Origin: JADJLQ01 sp034439915
GTDB taxonomy: Bacteria > Bacteroidota > Bacteroidia > Chitinophagales > Saprospiraceae
Length of the DNA: 9,268 nucleotides
Assembly (NCBI GenBank): GCA_034439915.1
Contig: JAWXBI010000078.1
Location: 1 to 9,268, forward strand
Reading direction: 5' to 3'
Below are positions 1 through 6,970 of this stretch, in pieces. The notes beneath the pieces are model-generated. The model did not search any database and was not told the DNA's origin. It saw nothing but the letters and a program-made list of their open reading frames with translations. A program made the position numbers and the translations under genes. Numbering within the stretch: the stretch's first letter is position 1; the number at the start of each line of letters is the position of its first letter.

Positions 1-195
1 ATAAAAAACTGTTTGTTTTCCAAACAGGAGACTGATCTGTTGACCGCCCTGCGACAGGGTGAAGATGTAGTGTCATTGATTCATCACAACATCAGTTTAA
101 AAGCAAAGGCCCTGGGAGGGCAGTTTGAGGCCAATATCAATCAGATCCATTCCGAGGACATTCACAACCGGAGTATGATTACGATTGGAGGGTGA
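1..195 (+). CDS. moaA: GTP 3',8-cyclase MoaA, C-terminal end only (5' part lies before the window)
   Basis: The frame is open from base 1 and gives 64 residues before TGA at 193-195, so this is the 3' end of a longer gene. MoaA is a radical-SAM enzyme that, with MoaC, converts GTP to cyclic pyranopterin monophosphate, the first step of molybdenum cofactor synthesis. The fragment begins IKNCLFS, which matches the region holding the last cysteine of the second (C-terminal, substrate-binding) 4Fe-4S cluster. It ends NRSMITIGG, the typical MoaA tail with the functional double glycine. The radical-SAM domain is outside the window. A TTG at 13 could be read as a start, but the homology continues upstream of it, so it is not the real start. 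The stop overlaps the moeA start by four bases (GTGA), indicating one operon. Identification rests on 64 residues, but the tail motif and the moeA neighbour agree. Confidence 0.88.
   Translation: MKNCLFSKQETDLLTALRQGEDVVSLIHHNISLKAKALGGQFEANINQIHSEDIHNRSMITIGG
187..191 (+). promoter_or_regulatory. Shine-Dalgarno-like GGAGG inside the last codons of moaA
   Basis: GGAGG lies in the two terminal glycine codons of moaA (GGA GGG). It directly abuts the GTG at 192, leaving no normal spacing for that start, but sits 12 bases before ATG 204. If it is used, it favours ATG 204 as the moeA start. Bacteroidota often do not depend on such sites, so this is only suggestive. Confidence 0.3.
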
Positions 196-1397
196 GTGAA
201 AAAATGAAGGGAATGATATCTGCACAAGAGGCAAAAAAAATAATTCTAGAGTATATTCGACAATCAGCCGTTATTGAAGTACCCATTGAAGAATCATTGG
301 GTCAGCTATCAGCCTTAGATATATTCTCCCCATTGGACCTTCCCCCCTTCCCCCAATCTTCTATGGATGGTTATGCATTTTCATATGCTGATTTGAATAA
401 TCCAGAAGGTCTGGAGATTGTCGACCAGATAGCCGCCGGTGATTCAACGTCCATTCAAATTCAACCCGGTCAAGCGGTGAGGATATTTACGGGCGCTGCT
501 GTCCCCGAAGGAGCTGATACCATCATCATGCAGGAAAAAACGGAAATCAGGGATAAAAGACTATTTATAAAAGATCGAGCATTGATTCCTGGTACCCATT
601 TGCGCTCTATGGGTTCTGAAATCAAAAAAGGTGACCCGGCATTAACCAAGGACAGCCTCTTAAACCCTGCTGCGATTGGATTTCTGGCCAGTATGGGATT
701 GACCAAGGTGAGCGTTTATGCCAGGCCTACTTTAGGTATACTCATCACGGGGAATGAACTGGAGTCACCCGGACATGCGCTCCCCTATGGTAAAGTATAT
801 GATTCCAATTCTTTTACCTTTAAATCTGCATTTCAACAAATTGGCATTCGGGAGATTTCTATTTTAAAGGTAACTGATCAGGTAGCACTGTTGATCGAGG
901 CACTTCACGGTGCATTGGATAAGCATGATGTCGTGATCCTTACCGGAGGCGTCAGTGTGGGGGATTTTGATTTTGTAATTGAAGCCACCAGGCATTGCGG
1001 TGTGCAGCAAGTGTTTCATAAAATAAAACAAAAGCCTGGTAAACCTTTTTATTTCGGAGTAAAAGAGGGCAAATATGTGTTTGGCCTGCCTGGCAACCCC
1101 GCTTCTTCATTGACTTGTTTTTATGAATACATCGAACCTGCCATTCAAAAAATGATGGGTAAGCCGAGCAGTATTAAAATAGCACGGGCTCCAATTACTG
1201 CTGAATACGACAAACCCGCAGGACTGACCCATTTTTTAAAAGCCTATTTTGATGGCAGTCGAGTCACCCCTTTGGATGCCCAGGAATCCTTCCGTTTGAA
1301 GTCCTTTGCCCGGGCCAATGCACTGATTGCAATCGATGAAAATACTACTTCGGTGTCCGTAGGTGAGGAAGTAGAAGTTCATATCTTACCGGTATAA
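192..1397 (+). CDS. moeA: molybdopterin molybdenumtransferase MoeA
   Basis: MoeA inserts molybdate into adenylylated molybdopterin, the last step of basic cofactor synthesis, in the cytoplasm. The 401 residues are close to the 411 of E. coli MoeA. Family motifs appear in order: PPFPQSSMDGYAF (51-63), FTGAAVPEGAD (99-109), LITGNEL (184-190), YDSNS (203-207), TGGVSVGDFDF (251-261), KPGKPF (281-286) and GLPGNPASS (298-306). By motif alignment, Asp59, Glu189, Asp229 and Asp260 match active-site acids of the E. coli enzyme. The usual GED triplet is GSE (141-143), giving Glu for E. coli Asp142. The start is uncertain: GTG 192 overlaps the moaA stop, ATG 204 has better spacing to GGAGG, and ATG 213 (MISAQEA) matches where many homologues begin. 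The gene is followed after eight bases by the TauE/SafE gene, consistent with co-transcription. Confidence 0.95.
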   Translation: MSEKMKGMISAQEAKKIILEYIRQSAVIEVPIEESLGQLSALDIFSPLDLPPFPQSSMDGYAFSYADLNNPEGLEIVDQIAAGDSTSIQIQPGQAVRIFTGAAVPEGADTIIMQEKTEIRDKRLFIKDRALIPGTHLRSMGSEIKKGDPALTKDSLLNPAAIGFLASMGLTKVSVYARPTLGILITGNELESPGHALPYGKVYDSNSFTFKSAFQQIGIREISILKVTDQVALLIEALHGALDKHDVVILTGGVSVGDFDFVIEATRHCGVQQVFHKIKQKPGKPFYFGVKEGKYVFGLPGNPASSLTCFYEYIEPAIQKMMGKPSSIKIARAPITAEYDKPAGLTHFLKAYFDGSRVTPLDAQESFRLKSFARANALIAIDENTTSVSVGEEVEVHILPV

Positions 1398-1405
1398 TTC
1401 CGGCA

Positions 1406-2140
1406 ATGGATTTTTATTGGTGGTTCTATATCCTCTTATTCATCGTTGCATTTTTATATGCATCTGTCGGACACGGGGGTGCCAGCGGTTACCTGGCTCT
1501 GATGGCCCTTGCGGGCTTTGCCCCTGCTGAGATGAGGCCCACCGCTTTAATCCTCAATCTTTTTGTATCCGCCACTTCCTTTATTCAATATTACCGGGGA
1601 GGCCATTTCAAGCTAAGGATCTTTTGGCCGTTTATCCTGGCTTCCATCCCGATGGCCTTCTGGGGTGGCCGCATCGACATAGATGATGCTTTCTACAAAC
1701 AACTATTAGGGATACTGCTGCTGGTTCCGATCATTCGTTTTATATTTTATCCCAACCCATCCATCGAAGAATTAAAAAAAGCGAGTCCGGTGTTTTCTCT
1801 TGGCATAGGGGCTATGATTGGTTTTTTATCTGGGTTGATTGGAATCGGCGGAGGCATTTTGCTTTCTCCGGTTTTGCTTTTGTTGAAATGGACGGATCAA
1901 AAACAAACCGCAGCGATCAGCGCTTTGTTTATCCTTATCAATTCAGCCTCCGGATTAATCGGGCAATGGACCAAAGGCATTCAGATCAGTTCAGGGATGT
2001 TTTTATTAGTCGTGGTAGCATTCGTTGGCGGGCTGTGCGGGGCTTTTTTAGGATCACTGCGATTTGATCAGAAAGTATTGAAATATATCTTAGCGGCTGT
2101 GCTGATGCTGGCGGCATTTAAGTTGTTGACTGGGGGATGA
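1406..2140 (+). CDS. sulfite exporter TauE/SafE (TSUP) family membrane protein
   Basis: The protein (244 residues) is strongly hydrophobic, with about seven or eight membrane segments, roughly at 5-32, 45-62, 71-89, 97-115, 131-160, 168-186, 196-216 and 224-241. It has the two-halves layout of the TauE/SafE family (PF01925): a glycine-rich GHGGASGY at 22-29 in the first half and GLIGIGGGILLSP at 143-155 in the second. Known or proposed family members move sulfite, sulfonates, sulfoacetate or other sulfur compounds across the inner membrane; the substrate here cannot be told. The start is ATG 1406, eight bases after the moeA stop, with no clear Shine-Dalgarno. The position inside a cofactor operon suggests a role with sulfur or oxyanions near molybdopterin synthesis or a molybdoenzyme, which is inference. 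The family call is firm; the function is open. Confidence 0.88.
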   Translation: MDFYWWFYILLFIVAFLYASVGHGGASGYLALMALAGFAPAEMRPTALILNLFVSATSFIQYYRGGHFKLRIFWPFILASIPMAFWGGRIDIDDAFYKQLLGILLLVPIIRFIFYPNPSIEELKKASPVFSLGIGAMIGFLSGLIGIGGGILLSPVLLLLKWTDQKQTAAISALFILINSASGLIGQWTKGIQISSGMFLLVVVAFVGGLCGAFLGSLRFDQKVLKYILAAVLMLAAFKLLTGG

Positions 2141-2235
2141 GGAGGAGAGAAATTTAATTGCGCCAATGTCTCGCACGGAGAAATTAAAAATTAATTGTGT
2201 AATGGTTCGCACGTTGGTTCAATGAGGTTTCAAAC

Positions 2236-2256
2236 CCTGTCCGCCGACAGGCGGGC
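2236..2256. repeat. GC-rich palindrome with two alternative hairpins
   Basis: CCTGTC (2236-2241) and GACAGG (2246-2251) are a perfect inverted repeat around CGCC. The overlapping CCGCC (2241-2245) and GGCGG (2250-2254) form a second stem around GACA, extendable by a T-G and a G-C pair (2239-2240 with 2255-2256). The two stems exclude each other. There is no T-run after it, so it is not a standard terminator; it resembles a REP-like interspersed palindrome. Confidence 0.5.
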
Positions 2257-2310
2257 TTCCAGGTCTTGTAAAAAAATCCAATAACCTGCATTTTGTCATA
2301 CACACATTCA

Positions 2311-2336
2311 CTCCGTGCATCTCCGTGGACTCCGTG
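2311..2336. repeat. three CTCCGTG units in tandem
   Basis: CTCCGTG occurs at 2311-2317, 2321-2327 and 2330-2336, with 10- and 9-base periods, forming the right arm of the surrounding inverted-repeat element. It ends 38 bases before the glycosidase start. Confidence 0.6.
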
Positions 2337-2374
2337 CGAAACTCTATCTTACCAGGCTATAATTCAATACACCG

Positions 2375-5104
2375 ATGGTTAAACAGGTTTTGTCATTTAG
2401 TATTCTTATCTTTTTATCCCTTTCAAGTCAGGGAGCATCTCCACTCCAGATCGCACAAACAACATGTGAATACATGGAAAATCCTCTGGGCATTGACGTC
2501 ACAAAACCACGGTTTTCATGGACATTTAATAACACATCCAGAAATCAATTTCAATCGGCTTATGAAATTTTAGTCAGTGAAAATTTAAATGACCTGGAAC
2601 AAAACAAAGGGAACAATTGGTCAACAGGAAAAATCACCGATACTCAAAATATACAGATTGAATATACAGGTACTCCTTTAAAATCTTTTACCCGATATTA
2701 TTGGAAAATCAGGGTCTATAATCACGAAGGCCAGGTGTCGGAATGGAGCAATACAGCCTGGTTTGAAACGGCCATGTTGAAGGCTTCAGACTGGCATGGA
2801 CAATGGATCAATGATGGGAGCACCAGCCCTTCGACAGATTCCTTGTATTACCTCGATGACCCAATGCCTTTATTCAGAAAAAAGTTTTTATCCAATAAGA
2901 ACATCGTATCGGCAAGGTTATACCTGAGCGGTTTAGGATATAGTGAAGCATATTTAAATGGTCAAAAAATCGGCGATCATGTCTTGGATCCGGGATTTAC
3001 GACTTACCGGAAACAAGTCTATTATGTGGTCCATGACATCACTTCACACTTAAAAAACGGCGAAAATGTAATAGGGGTTCGTCTTGGCAGCGGATGGTGG
3101 AACCCCCTGCCCCTGCGTATGTTTGGCCGATGGGATTTACGCGAATTTCAGGAATCCGGAAGGCCGTGCTTGAGGGCCGAGGTTCATATCCGTTACGAGG
3201 ATGGTCAACTGGAAAACATTCCAAGTAATACCACCTGGGAGGTAGCTCCAGGCCCGGTTTTGCAAAACAATGTCTACCTGGGAGAAAAGTATGATGCCCG
3301 CCTGGAAAAATCCTTTGATGACCCTGCCATTTGGAAAAATTCAAGTCTGACTTCAGGTCCGAGCGGTGTATTGACTGCACAAATGTTGCCTCCAATCCGA
3401 ATAACGAAATATATTAAACCAATCCTTGTCAAACCTTCAGGACGGGACACCTTTATAGTCGATATGGGTCAGAATTTTGCAGGAGTGGCGAAGATTAGAG
3501 TAAATGGCCCGACGGGTACACGAATCACTATGCGATTTGGCGAGGATACCCTTAAAGATGGCCGCTTAAACTGGTGGACCACCGTGGCGGGTCAAATCAA
3601 AGAAGCGTGGGGCCTGAAAGGTGGTCCGGGGGCACCGAAAACAGCCTGGCAGAAAGATGAGTTTATCCTCAAAGGAGGTGGAATTGAAAACTGGGCACCT
3701 TCATTTACCTTTCATGGTTTTCGATATATTGAAGTGGTTGGTTGGCCGGGTATTCCGACCGTAGATGACTTCACCGGATTGCGGATGAATTCCGATTTGG
3801 TTTCCAACGGCAAATTTCAATGTTCCAATACTATGTTTAACCAATTGCATCAGGTGATTCAATGGACTTTTTTAAGCAATGTCTTCAGTGTACAATCGGA
3901 TTGTCCCGCAAGGGAAAAAATGGGGTATGGTGCAGATATGGTGGTCAGCACTGAGGCATTTATGTACAATTATGATATGGCCCAGTTTTACGCTAAAGCG
4001 GTTCGCGATTTTGCCAATGAACAAAGACCGGAAGGAGGTATTACAGAAATTGCCCCTTTTACCGGCATAGCTGACCGTGGTTATGGAGATCAATCCGGGC
4101 CGCTCGGTTGGCAATTGGGTTTTCCGTTTTTACAAAAGAAACTATATGAATTTTACGGAGACAAACGTATCATTGAAAATAATTATGAAGCTTTCCTCCG
4201 GCAAATGGACTTTTTACAATCCAAGGCAGTCAACTACCTTTTTTATTGGGACATCAGTGATCACGAGGCTTTGGATACCAAGCCGGAAGCCTTGACCGCT
4301 GGGGCATTTTATTACCACCATGCGCTGTTAATGGCTGAATTTTCAACTATTTTAGGAAAAAAGGAAAACAGTGATAAGTATACCAAACTCGCCGACAATA
4401 TTAAAAAAGCGCTGATACGTAAATACCTGGTCAACGGTACCGGGCGATTTGATAATGGTACCCAATCTGCCCAATTGTTTGCACTCTGGTACCAACTGGC
4501 TCCGGATCGCCCAGCTGCCTTGCAAACCCTGTGGCAGGAATTTGAAAGACATGACATGCATATATCCACCGGTATATTTTCTACTAAATACCTGTTTGAT
4601 GTTTTGAGGGAGGAGGATCAAAATGAATTGGCCTATCAATTGGCTAACCAGCGGGATTATCCGGGATGGGGACATATGTTAAACGAAGGGGCTACCACCT
4701 TATGGGAAACCTGGGCTTATCCTGAACGGGCACCTTCCCAAAATCATCCCATGTTTGGTTCTATTGATGAATGGTTTTACCGCTCGATCTTGGGAATCAA
4801 CCCCACCGCACCAGGTTTTGCTTCCATACAGATAAAACCACAACCTGCGGGTGACCTGACCTGGGCGAAGGGCTCTTATAATTCGATTCGCGGCAACATA
4901 ATTAGCGACTGGAAAATCCAGGGCAAGAAGTATAGTCTAAAAGTTAGTATCCCTGCGAATATAAAAGCAGAGGTGTGGATCAGATGTAAAGAAAATGGAC
5001 CACTAAAAGAAAACGGGAATCCCGTCACCAAGGTAGTTTACAAAAATGGATATGCCATTGTCGAAACCGGATCGGGAGACTATTCCTATGAAAGCGAATA
5101 CTGA
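2375..5104 (+). CDS. secreted GH78 alpha-L-rhamnosidase-like glycoside hydrolase
   Basis: GH78 enzymes release terminal alpha-L-rhamnose from plant or microbial glycans and glycosides. The 909-residue product has a Sec signal peptide (about 1-20, basic MVKQ then a hydrophobic core); without a lipobox cysteine it is probably periplasmic or exported. The order matches the family: an N-terminal Ig-like domain (CEYMENPLGID at 31-41, about 24-132), the rhamnosidase N domain (GYSEAYLNGQKIGDHVLDPG at 188-207), a concanavalin-like region (FIVDMGQNFAG at 360-370), the (alpha/alpha)6 catalytic barrel (about 475-805) and a C-terminal beta domain. Asp509, Glu514 and Asp521 in SDCPAREKMGYGAD have the spacing of the catalytic acids described for Bacillus RhaB (567, 572, 579). 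Glu778 in GATTLWETW fits the partner glutamate. The usual tryptophan of the GW pair is tyrosine (Tyr518). The exact substrate is not predictable. It has no cofactor-pathway role and is followed after 105 bases by a serine hydrolase. Confidence 0.9.
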   Translation: MVKQVLSFSILIFLSLSSQGASPLQIAQTTCEYMENPLGIDVTKPRFSWTFNNTSRNQFQSAYEILVSENLNDLEQNKGNNWSTGKITDTQNIQIEYTGTPLKSFTRYYWKIRVYNHEGQVSEWSNTAWFETAMLKASDWHGQWINDGSTSPSTDSLYYLDDPMPLFRKKFLSNKNIVSARLYLSGLGYSEAYLNGQKIGDHVLDPGFTTYRKQVYYVVHDITSHLKNGENVIGVRLGSGWWNPLPLRMFGRWDLREFQESGRPCLRAEVHIRYEDGQLENIPSNTTWEVAPGPVLQNNVYLGEKYDARLEKSFDDPAIWKNSSLTSGPSGVLTAQMLPPIRITKYIKPILVKPSGRDTFIVDMGQNFAGVAKIRVNGPTGTRITMRFGEDTLKDGRLNWWTTVAGQIKEAWGLKGGPGAPKTAWQKDEFILKGGGIENWAPSFTFHGFRYIEVVGWPGIPTVDDFTGLRMNSDLVSNGKFQCSNTMFNQLHQVIQWTFLSNVFSVQSDCPAREKMGYGADMVVSTEAFMYNYDMAQFYAKAVRDFANEQRPEGGITEIAPFTGIADRGYGDQSGPLGWQLGFPFLQKKLYEFYGDKRIIENNYEAFLRQMDFLQSKAVNYLFYWDISDHEALDTKPEALTAGAFYYHHALLMAEFSTILGKKENSDKYTKLADNIKKALIRKYLVNGTGRFDNGTQSAQLFALWYQLAPDRPAALQTLWQEFERHDMHISTGIFSTKYLFDVLREEDQNELAYQLANQRDYPGWGHMLNEGATTLWETWAYPERAPSQNHPMFGSIDEWFYRSILGINPTAPGFASIQIKPQPAGDLTWAKGSYNSIRGNIISDWKIQGKKYSLKVSIPANIKAEVWIRCKENGPLKENGNPVTKVVYKNGYAIVETGSGDYSYESEY

Positions 5105-5182
5105 TTATGATTAATGTTCATGTACAATTTCAAAATTAATGAGATCGCAGAAACCTGGTCCTCAATTCACTCATGGATTATT

Positions 5183-5190
5183 TATATTCG
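5183..5190 (+). promoter_or_regulatory. weak -7-like box before the serine hydrolase gene
   Basis: TATATTCG differs from the Bacteroidota TAnnTTTG consensus at one position and would place the start of transcription about 13 bases before ATG 5210. I see no matching -33 TTTG, so the gene may instead be read through from the glycosidase. Confidence 0.2.
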
Positions 5191-5209
5191 GTCTCCAAAA
5201 TTCAACCTA

Positions 5210-6766
5210 ATGAAAAGAATAACCCTGCTTAGTTTTTTAATTTTTTTTAGCCTTTTGAAGGTCCTGGCTCAGTCCATCACTTCAACCCGAATAGATTCGT
5301 TGGTAGCCCTTACCTTAAAAACTTTTGATGTGCCCGGGATTGCAGTAGCTGTGATTAAAGATGAAAAGGTCATCCATTCTAAAGGATATGGGGTCCGTTC
5401 GCTTAGAAACAACCTTCCGGTAGATGAAAATACGTTGTTTGGCATTGCCTCAAATTCTAAGGCCTTTACTGCTGCAGGCCTGGCAATGATGGTAGATCGT
5501 GGCAAATTAAACTGGGATGATAAGGTGATCGATTTTATCCCGGGGTTCAGGATGTACGATCCCTATGTAACGGATGCCTTTACGATCCGGGACTTATTGA
5601 CCCATCGGAGTGGCCTTGGCCTGGGGGCAGGCGATCTGATGTTTTTTCCGGATGGGAATAATTTTACCAAAGAAGAAATCATAACTAATATCCGGTATTT
5701 GAAACAAGTATCCGGGTTTCGCACCCAATACGACTACGACAATAATATGTATATCGTGGCCGGTGAAGTCCTGGTCAGAGTTGTTGGAAAAAGCTGGGAG
5801 GAATTTATTGAAGACAGCATCATGAAACCTATTGGATTTATTCAAAGCAAAGCCTCCTGGGGCCGTGTAAAAAACAATCCTAATATCATTGATGCCCACG
5901 TACCATTCAATGGAAAGGTGCAGGCTATCGAACATGATTGGTCGGAAAATGCCAATGCAGCCGGGGGCATCATGAGCAACCTGACTGATCTGAGCAAATG
6001 GGTAATCCTTCAAATGAACAAGGGTAAATACGGAACCGGTTTGAACAAAAAATTATTCAGCGAAGAAGTTCATCATGAAATGTGGTCGGTTCAAACACCC
6101 ATCAAAGTCGGTGGACCGGGAGCTTACAATACTCATTTTGCTGGTTATGGCCTGGGATGGGCCCTGAGCGATGTGCAAGGTTATAAACAAGTATCTCATA
6201 CCGGAGGCTTATTGGGTACGGTAACCCAGGTGACCATGATCCCTGAACTGAAACTGGGTATTATCGTTTTGACCAATCAGCAAAGTGGAGCTGCATTTAC
6301 TGCGATCACCAATACCATCAAGGACGTCTATTTTGGGATCACCGGTAAAGACCGGGTCAGGCAGTATCATGACAATGTGGTTAGGAATGAGGCGGAAGCC
6401 AAAAAAATTACGGATAATATCTGGAAGGCCATTGACTCTACCCAAAAAGCCAATCCGGCAAAACCCAATACTGCTTTATTTACAGGCACCTACACAGATA
6501 AATGGTTTGGCGAAGTTGACCTGACCGAAAAAAGCGGAAATCTTTGGTTCACCTCCAGGAAATCACCACGTATCACCGGACCATTATTCCCATACAAAGG
6601 GAGTACCTGGATTGCCAAATGGAATGACCGTAGCCTGGATGCCGATGCGTATGTTGTTTTTTCTCTGGATACTGAAGGAAAGGCTTCTGGTATGACGATG
6701 AAGGCGATCTCTCCATTGACTGATTTTAGTTTTGACTTTCACGATCTGGAATTTAAGAGGAAATGA
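5210..6766 (+). CDS. exported serine hydrolase, class-C beta-lactamase fold, with DUF3471-like C-terminal domain
   Basis: I place the start at ATG 5210, not ATG 5114, because residues from 5210 form a clean signal peptide (MKRITLLSFLIFFSLLKVLA, then Q) while the 32 codons upstream have no family match. The mature product should be periplasmic or outside the cell. The 518-residue protein has the three motifs of the beta-lactamase/penicillin-binding transpeptidase-like family (PF00144): Ser81-Asn-Ser-Lys84 with the nucleophile, Tyr176-Asp-Asn178, and His330-Thr-Gly-Gly in the KTG position. Residues about 410-518 form a C-terminal beta domain of the DUF3471 type (FTGTYTDKWFGEVDL at 424-438), common in Bacteroidota members of this family. 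Relatives are esterases, D-amino-acid peptidases or amidases, and true beta-lactamase activity is unlikely to be its main role. The substrate is unknown. It follows the GH78 gene on the same strand and may be co-transcribed with it. Confidence 0.9.
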   Translation: MKRITLLSFLIFFSLLKVLAQSITSTRIDSLVALTLKTFDVPGIAVAVIKDEKVIHSKGYGVRSLRNNLPVDENTLFGIASNSKAFTAAGLAMMVDRGKLNWDDKVIDFIPGFRMYDPYVTDAFTIRDLLTHRSGLGLGAGDLMFFPDGNNFTKEEIITNIRYLKQVSGFRTQYDYDNNMYIVAGEVLVRVVGKSWEEFIEDSIMKPIGFIQSKASWGRVKNNPNIIDAHVPFNGKVQAIEHDWSENANAAGGIMSNLTDLSKWVILQMNKGKYGTGLNKKLFSEEVHHEMWSVQTPIKVGGPGAYNTHFAGYGLGWALSDVQGYKQVSHTGGLLGTVTQVTMIPELKLGIIVLTNQQSGAAFTAITNTIKDVYFGITGKDRVRQYHDNVVRNEAEAKKITDNIWKAIDSTQKANPAKPNTALFTGTYTDKWFGEVDLTEKSGNLWFTSRKSPRITGPLFPYKGSTWIAKWNDRSLDADAYVVFSLDTEGKASGMTMKAISPLTDFSFDFHDLEFKRK

Positions 6767-6777
6767 GGAAAGAAGTA

Positions 6778-6848
6778 TCGCACGGAGAAGTAAATAAAAA
6801 TACACCAACTACATCTTTCTCCGCTCCGCGACTCCTCTGCGTCGCTAG
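6778..6848. repeat. second copy of the CACGGAG intergenic element, diverged
   Basis: TCGCACGGAGAA (6778-6789) is identical to 2171-2182 and is also followed by AT-rich DNA. CGGAGAA (6783-6789) pairs with TTCTCCG (6817-6823). The right arm is then a run of CTCCG units (6819-6823, 6824-6828) and CTCCTCTGCG (6832-6841), analogous to the CTCCGTG run at 2311-2336. It starts 11 bases after the hydrolase stop. Confidence 0.45.
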
Positions 6849-6955
6849 CCGCTTCGCCGGGTGAAGGCTTTCCGGATTCGACATTTGTGTTGCGAACCCA
6901 ATACCCGCATGTGAATCGTTCATTAAGAAACAAAAAAAGCCCTCCCTAAAATCCG

Positions 6956-6963
6956 TATTTTTG
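6956..6963 (+). promoter_or_regulatory. Bacteroidota -7 promoter box immediately upstream of moaD
   Basis: TATTTTTG fits TAnnTTTG perfectly and ends seven bases before ATG 6971. Transcription would begin at about 6968-6972, giving a leaderless or nearly leaderless moaD message. No clear TTTG is found about 20 bases upstream, so the -33 element is weak or absent. Confidence 0.55.
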
Positions 6964-6970
6964 TTGTTCA

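Larger units (their letters stand above)
2171..2339. repeat. intergenic element bounded by a perfect 10-base inverted repeat
   Basis: TCGCACGGAG at 2171-2180 is the exact reverse complement of CTCCGTGCGA at 2330-2339, enclosing 149 bases without a gene. The left end continues as TCGCACGGAGAA followed by AT-rich DNA, and the same 12 bases recur at 6778-6789 in the other large spacer. The layout suggests a small dispersed non-coding repeat. No transposase is present, and I saw no clear target-site duplication. Confidence 0.5.
2141..2374. other. non-coding spacer with repeats between the cofactor operon and the glycosidase
   Basis: No credible gene lies in these 234 bases. The spacer holds an AT-rich stretch (about 2149-2203), an inverted pair of TCGCACGGAG/CTCCGTGCGA, three CTCCGTG units and a GC-rich palindrome, each listed separately. 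No classical terminator with a T-run is evident after the TauE/SafE gene, and no good TAnnTTTG promoter box is seen before the glycosidase. The nearest is TATCTTAC at 2345-2352, with two mismatches. Confidence 0.7.
6767..6970. other. non-coding spacer with a repeat and promoter before moaD
   Basis: These 204 bases carry no credible gene. They hold a repeat related to the one at 2171-2339, a weak bulged stem at 6847-6869, an A-rich stretch (about 6928-6938) and, at the end, a strong -7-type promoter box. The promoter implies that the second cofactor gene set is transcribed on its own. Confidence 0.7.

Noticed and set aside
2171..2339. Insertion sequence or transposon remnant
   Set aside because: There is no transposase fragment in any frame and no obvious target duplication, so only a non-coding repeat can be claimed.
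2358..2363. TATAAT before the GH78 gene
   Set aside because: It is a sigma-70 -10 form rather than the Bacteroidota -7 box, has no partner element, and would leave almost no leader before ATG 2375. Chance in AT-rich DNA is more likely.
2141..2374. Moco riboswitch or other structured leader before the cofactor genes
   Set aside because: The spacer lies downstream of moeA and the transporter and leads to a glycosidase. The moaD promoter leaves no leader. I could not recognise the known Moco RNA fold.
3039..3395. Minus-strand open frames inside the GH78 gene (also 3872-4114, 4312-4569, 4352-4675)
   Set aside because: They lie wholly inside a well-supported gene, show no recognisable domain and have no start signals, so they are antisense shadows.
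5114..5209. N-terminal extension of the serine hydrolase from ATG 5114
   Set aside because: The 32 extra residues have no family match and would bury the clear signal peptide that starts at ATG 5210.
6847..6871. Possible terminator after the serine hydrolase (AGC-CTTC stem with GAAG-GCT)
   Set aside because: The stem has a two-base bulge and only three T follow, one of them in the stem, so it is too weak to call.
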